Of a stretch of DNA of 16,535 bases, positions 13,928 to 16,535 are shown in pieces. This stretch comes from an uncultured Collinsella sp. (GTDB lineage: Bacteria; Actinomycetota; Coriobacteriia; Coriobacteriales; Coriobacteriaceae), in the NCBI GenBank assembly GCA_900552425.1, contig URZR01000019.1, forward strand, positions 1 to 16,535. Direction: 5' to 3'. Each line of letters starts with the position of its first letter. Position 1 is the first letter of the stretch. The notes beneath the pieces were generated by a model. The model saw only the letters and a list, made by a program, of their open reading frames with translations, was not told where the DNA came from and did no database searches. Position numbers and translations under genes: made by a program.

Positions 13928-15181
13928 CTACGCTCGCTCGTATTTCGTGGCGCGGCCTGTCCCCTGTTTCATGATCGCGTTTCGGCTGAGCAGAGATTCG
14001 AGCGCGGACAATGTTCGCGCACGGCTCAGCCCCGTCTGTTTCTCAATCTCACTTCGCGACATAATTCGTCCGCCCGACAAGGCCTTAAGAACCTGAGCCT
14101 CTTCTCCAGACCCTTCAAAGGCATCGGTAACGGGCAACGCGACAGCTACCACGCCGCCACGAATATCAAAGACCGGCTGATTAATCGAATCGCGATAGGC
14201 ACGCCTAATGCGCGCAATTCCCGTTCCAAACTTCTCGATATAGTCCAACTTTAAGAAGACCTCGGCAACGATGGGATTTCTGAGCACGGATATCTGTCCA
14301 TACAGGTATTGCTCCGTCGTCAAGCCAGCGGGCAACGACCCGGGTGAAGTCACAACGACGCGATCATCATACAGAGCAACCTGAACATTCGCTTGCACGT
14401 CCCACGTCCGATGCACTAGAGCGTTTGCAACTGCCTCGCGGAATGCCTCGAGGGGAATCCGGTCGGTCTGAACACGCTCGACACCTTCGATGCGCTCATA
14501 ACGATAGTAGCGCGCGAACATGGCAACTGCTCTATCAACCTGCTCAATTGCAGACAGGCCCGTCGTCGTCTCACGATCTAAAAGCACGTCCTCGGTGTCG
14601 CCAAAACGAACGCAGTCGATGCCCGGAAATTCGTTGTTATCCGCCAATATCGCCGCGGCATTGGTATAGCCATCCTTGCCGAGCAGGCGAAGCGTTCGCA
14701 TGATATCCGACGTGAGCTCAGAAATGCCTAGATGCTCGATGCACTTGTGTTCGAGCGTATGAAAACTCAGGTCCTGGCGAGCCGAGGTGAGCGCATCGAA
14801 CGTCAGATTGCTGCCTTCGAGCGTCAGCCTGCCGTATTCAAAACGGTCGACCTCTACCGTCGCCGAATCATTTCGCCTGTAGGCCTTCCCCTTGCTTCGA
14901 TAGGGCTTGTCCTGCCCCTCGTAAACCGTAAGCGTTACAGTTCCGCGGTTCTCGTCGAGCTCGAGCGTGTAACGAGGCGCAGGATCCAGACTGTCATTAA
15001 TCATGTTCTCGATGCGCAGACACTCCGCAACCGGGTCAGAAAGACCGACTGCAACACCACCGTCGTCAACGCCAAACTCTATCTTGCCCGTCCCGTAGTT
15101 TGCATAGGCGCTCACCGTTTTAAGAAACGTCGGCGTTACGCTTTCCTTGTATTCGACGGTAGGACTCTCTCTGACAACCAT
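13928..15181 (-). CDS. AlbA-type DNA-binding and GHKL ATPase domain regulator
   Basis: 417 residues. The N-terminal Schlafen/AlbA_2-like domain (about 5-115) shows ESPTVEYKES and GTGKIEFGVDDGG. A RecG-like HATPase_c_4 domain follows (about 240-350), with an N-box-like FREAVANALVHRTW (247-260), PGSLPAGLT (280-288) and EKFGTGIARI (316-325). A C-terminal winged helix (about 360-417) has SRSEIEKQTGLSRARTLSALESLL (in part). Such proteins are common, often autoregulated and of uncertain function; some annotations call them helicases, but no helicase motor is present. The start at 15181 is chosen for AAGGA eight bases upstream; an ATG at 15211 lacks a ribosome site. It interrupts the KDG module in the opposite direction, and its upstream DNA is full of repeats. 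Confidence 0.88.
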   Translation of the reverse strand: MVVRESPTVEYKESVTPTFLKTVSAYANYGTGKIEFGVDDGGVAVGLSDPVAECLRIENMINDSLDPAPRYTLELDENRGTVTLTVYEGQDKPYRSKGKAYRRNDSATVEVDRFEYGRLTLEGSNLTFDALTSARQDLSFHTLEHKCIEHLGISELTSDIMRTLRLLGKDGYTNAAAILADNNEFPGIDCVRFGDTEDVLLDRETTTGLSAIEQVDRAVAMFARYYRYERIEGVERVQTDRIPLEAFREAVANALVHRTWDVQANVQVALYDDRVVVTSPGSLPAGLTTEQYLYGQISVLRNPIVAEVFLKLDYIEKFGTGIARIRRAYRDSINQPVFDIRGGVVAVALPVTDAFEGSGEEAQVLKALSGGRIMSRSEIEKQTGLSRARTLSALESLLSRNAIMKQGTGRATKYERA

Positions 15182-15182
15182 A

Positions 15183-15292
15183 CGTACGGTCCTTCTCCTT
15201 TTCATGCTCATCTGAACCGTATTATAAGACGAAAAACATTTGCGTACGGCTTAGAATCAGACGCAAACTGTTTTCGTCTTATTTGCGTACGG
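15183..15292 (-). promoter_or_regulatory. Promoter and repeated operator sites of the AlbA/ATPase gene
   Basis: ATTTGCGTACGG (plus-strand reading) occurs at 15238-15249 and 15281-15292, 43 bp apart, with a third core CGTACGG at 15183-15189 by the ribosome site. An inverted pair, ATAAGACGAAAAACA (15224-15238) and TGTTTTCGTCTTAT (15269-15282), lies between them. On the minus strand a perfect -10 box TATAAT sits at 15221-15226; the -35 is poor. This layout suggests autoregulation by the gene's own DNA-binding domains. Confidence 0.6.
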
Positions 15293-15374
15293 AAACTAGA
15301 TACAAATTTCACGTTCATACGACTATTTACCAAACGCATAGTGTTTTCGTCCGGCAATGCGTCCGTAATCCAAA

Positions 15375-15410
15375 CAAAAAGGCCCCGAGCTCGTGTTGAA
15401 CTCGGGACCT
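15375..15410 (-). terminator. Orphan minus-strand terminator
   Basis: AGGCCCCGAG (15380-15389) pairs with CTCGGGACCT (15401-15410), one mismatch, followed on the minus strand by TTTTTGTTTG. No minus-strand gene lies upstream of it. Just upstream in that direction are further stems (15414-15425 with 15443-15457; 15456-15460 with 15466-15470). It may end a small minus-strand RNA starting near 15553 (TTGCTT-N15-TATAGG at 15564-15590), which is a weak promoter call. Confidence 0.55.
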
Positions 15411-15511
15411 CTTGCGCCGCGCATCTATGAGAGGAGAAATGCGATGCGCACGGGCGCTACTCCATGTAGCAGATATCGCGACGAGCGGCTGCAACCGTTC
15501 ACCTTTTAAAA

Positions 15512-15523
15512 GTGAACGTTCAC
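15512..15523. promoter_or_regulatory. GTGAACGTTCAC palindrome before kduD
   Basis: Identical core to 12687-12698, with an extra half-site (CGTTCACC, 15496-15503) just upstream. It begins 54 bp before the TATACT box of kduD, matching the 53 bp at the YczE-like gene. The kduD promoter has no good -35, consistent with need for an activator. Confidence 0.65.
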
Positions 15524-15565
15524 CTGATTCTAGGAAAACCTGACTTTTAATTCCTCCGCTTCTCC

Positions 15566-15571
15566 TATACT
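15566..15571 (+). promoter_or_regulatory. -10 box of the kduD promoter
   Basis: TATACT, the same -10 as at kdgK and the YczE-like gene. The -35 region is weak (TTTTAA at 15-base spacing). Transcription should start near 15578, giving a leader of about 50 bases without elements A or B. Confidence 0.55.
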
Positions 15572-15628
15572 GAACTTGTAATAGAAGCAAGACTTATATA
15601 GATGAACGTTTCTTTTGGAAGGATTGTA

Positions 15629-16438
15629 ATGTCTAACCTTATGGACAGCTTCCGCCTGGACGGCAAGGTCGCGCTCGTGACCGGCGCCACCTATGGCATC
15701 GGCATGGCCATGGCCGAGGCACTCGGCGAAGCCGGCGCCAGGATCGCCTTTAACGCCCGTCACGCCGACAAGGTCGCCGAGGCCGAGAAGCACTACCGCG
15801 AGCTGGGCTTTGATGCTCACGGCTATGTTGCCGACGTCACCGACGAGGCCGTCGTCGCCGAGCTCATCGCCAAGATCGAGGCCGATTTTGGCACCACGCC
15901 CGACATTCTGGTCAACAACGCAGGCGTCATCCAGCGCACCCCGATGCTCGACATGAGCGCCGAGGACTTCCGTCGCGTCGTCGACATCGACCTCAATGCC
16001 CCGTTTATCGTGTCCAAGGCCTGCCTGCCGGGCATGATCGCCAAGGGTCACGGCAAGATCATCAACATCTGCTCCATGATGAGCGAGCTCGGCCGCGAGA
16101 CCATCGCGGGCTATGCCGCCGCCAAGGGCGGACTCAAGATGCTCACCAAGAACATCTGCTCCGAGTTTGGCGAGGCCAATATCCAGTGCAACGGCATTGG
16201 GCCCGGCTACATCGCCACGCCGCAGACCGCACCGCTGCGCGAGACGCAGCCCGATGGCAGACGCCACCCGTTTGACCAGTTCATCATTGCCAAGACGCCG
16301 GCCGCCCGTTGGGGCACGCCCGAGGACCTGAAGGGCCCCGCCGTGTTCCTGGCTTCCGACGCATCGAACTTCGTCAACGGGCACATTCTGTACGTGGACG
16401 GCGGCATCCTCGCATACATCGGCAAACAGCCGCAATAA
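15629..16438 (+). CDS. kduD: SDR oxidoreductase, probable 2-keto-3-deoxygluconate dehydrogenase
   Basis: 269 residues, a classical short-chain dehydrogenase that would interconvert 5-keto-4-deoxyuronate-derived diketogluconate and KDG with NAD(H). Seen: the cofactor motif TGATYGIG (18-25), the conserved Asp in ADVTD (69-72), NNAG (96-99), and the catalytic Ser149, Tyr162 and Lys166 at the usual spacing. The C-terminal NGHILYVDGG is typical. The sequence also fits gluconate 5-dehydrogenase, and the two cannot be separated by motif; the neighbouring kdgK and eda favour KduD. The start at 15629 is set by GGAAGGA; an ATG at 15602 lies upstream without a ribosome site. The shared palindrome and TATACT box tie it to the module. 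Confidence 0.88.
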   Translation: MSNLMDSFRLDGKVALVTGATYGIGMAMAEALGEAGARIAFNARHADKVAEAEKHYRELGFDAHGYVADVTDEAVVAELIAKIEADFGTTPDILVNNAGVIQRTPMLDMSAEDFRRVVDIDLNAPFIVSKACLPGMIAKGHGKIINICSMMSELGRETIAGYAAAKGGLKMLTKNICSEFGEANIQCNGIGPGYIATPQTAPLRETQPDGRRHPFDQFIIAKTPAARWGTPEDLKGPAVFLASDASNFVNGHILYVDGGILAYIGKQPQ

Positions 16439-16497
16439 GGAAACCGGGCGAGGCGGTCGGCAGTTAAGTCTGCTGCTCGGACAGTCCTGCGCAAGAC

Positions 16498-16523
16498 GGA
16501 AAGCACATTAAGTGCTTTCCTTT
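16498..16523 (+). terminator. Terminator-like hairpin after kduD
   Basis: GGAAAGCAC (16498-16506) pairs with GTGCTTTCC (16512-16520) around ATTAA, then TTT. It lies 60 bases past the kduD stop, and the U-run is short. Confidence 0.6.
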
Positions 16524-16535
16524 GCGTGCGGAACT

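Noticed and set aside
15375..15470. tRNA gene on the minus strand (GAGTTCAAC looks like a T-arm)
   Set aside because: No cloverleaf can be drawn: the loop is too long, and no matching D-arm, anticodon arm or acceptor stem is present. Read as a terminator hairpin instead.
1..16535. CRISPR array, insertion sequence, rRNA or complete tRNA
   Set aside because: No regularly spaced repeats, transposase frame, rRNA sequence or cloverleaf was seen.

Overview
The window is high-GC, SD-led bacterial DNA. Its gene content is actinobacterial: an M. tuberculosis GlnA2-like glutamine synthetase next to a GlnR-like OmpR regulator, an FCD-type GntR regulator and a ketodeoxygluconate (KDG) locus. My best guess is a gut Coriobacteriia member such as Collinsella. 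This comes from remembered protein resemblance, not a search.

Positions 1-3662 (minus strand) are housekeeping: ligA, cut by the window edge, and a membrane-anchored HtrA protease. Positions 3835-5915 (minus) hold a low-GC three-gene operon encoding a secreted papain-like cysteine protease, a small membrane protein and a secreted unknown. It looks like inserted accessory DNA. Positions 6100-8150 (minus) encode an atypical OmpR-family regulator and, upstream of it, a type I glutamine synthetase in which three of the six metal ligands are replaced. A GlnR-box-like site lies in the synthetase leader.

Positions 8285-16438 form a KDG/uronate module: a LacI-family regulator (minus), kdgK and the KDPG aldolase gene eda (plus), an FCD GntR regulator (minus), a YczE-like membrane protein (plus) and kduD (plus). 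An AlbA/ATPase-type regulator gene (minus) is inserted before kduD. KduD interconverts diketo and keto forms of deoxygluconate, KdgK phosphorylates KDG to KDPG, and Eda cleaves KDPG to pyruvate and glyceraldehyde-3-phosphate. The kdgK and YczE promoters share TTGCAA-N15-TATACT and the operator CGAAACCGATTTCG. The YczE and kduD promoters share the palindrome GTGAACGTTCAC 53-54 bp upstream of the -10 box.

The most interesting feature is a pair of structured leader elements, each present twice in this module. Element A is a long perfect hairpin with a conserved 22-nt loop. Element B is a multi-helix fold with a pseudoknot and a competing helix. Stem sequences differ between copies but base pairing is kept, while loop and linker sequences are nearly identical. 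This is the signature of a selected cis-regulatory RNA, and I do not recognise it as a known family.
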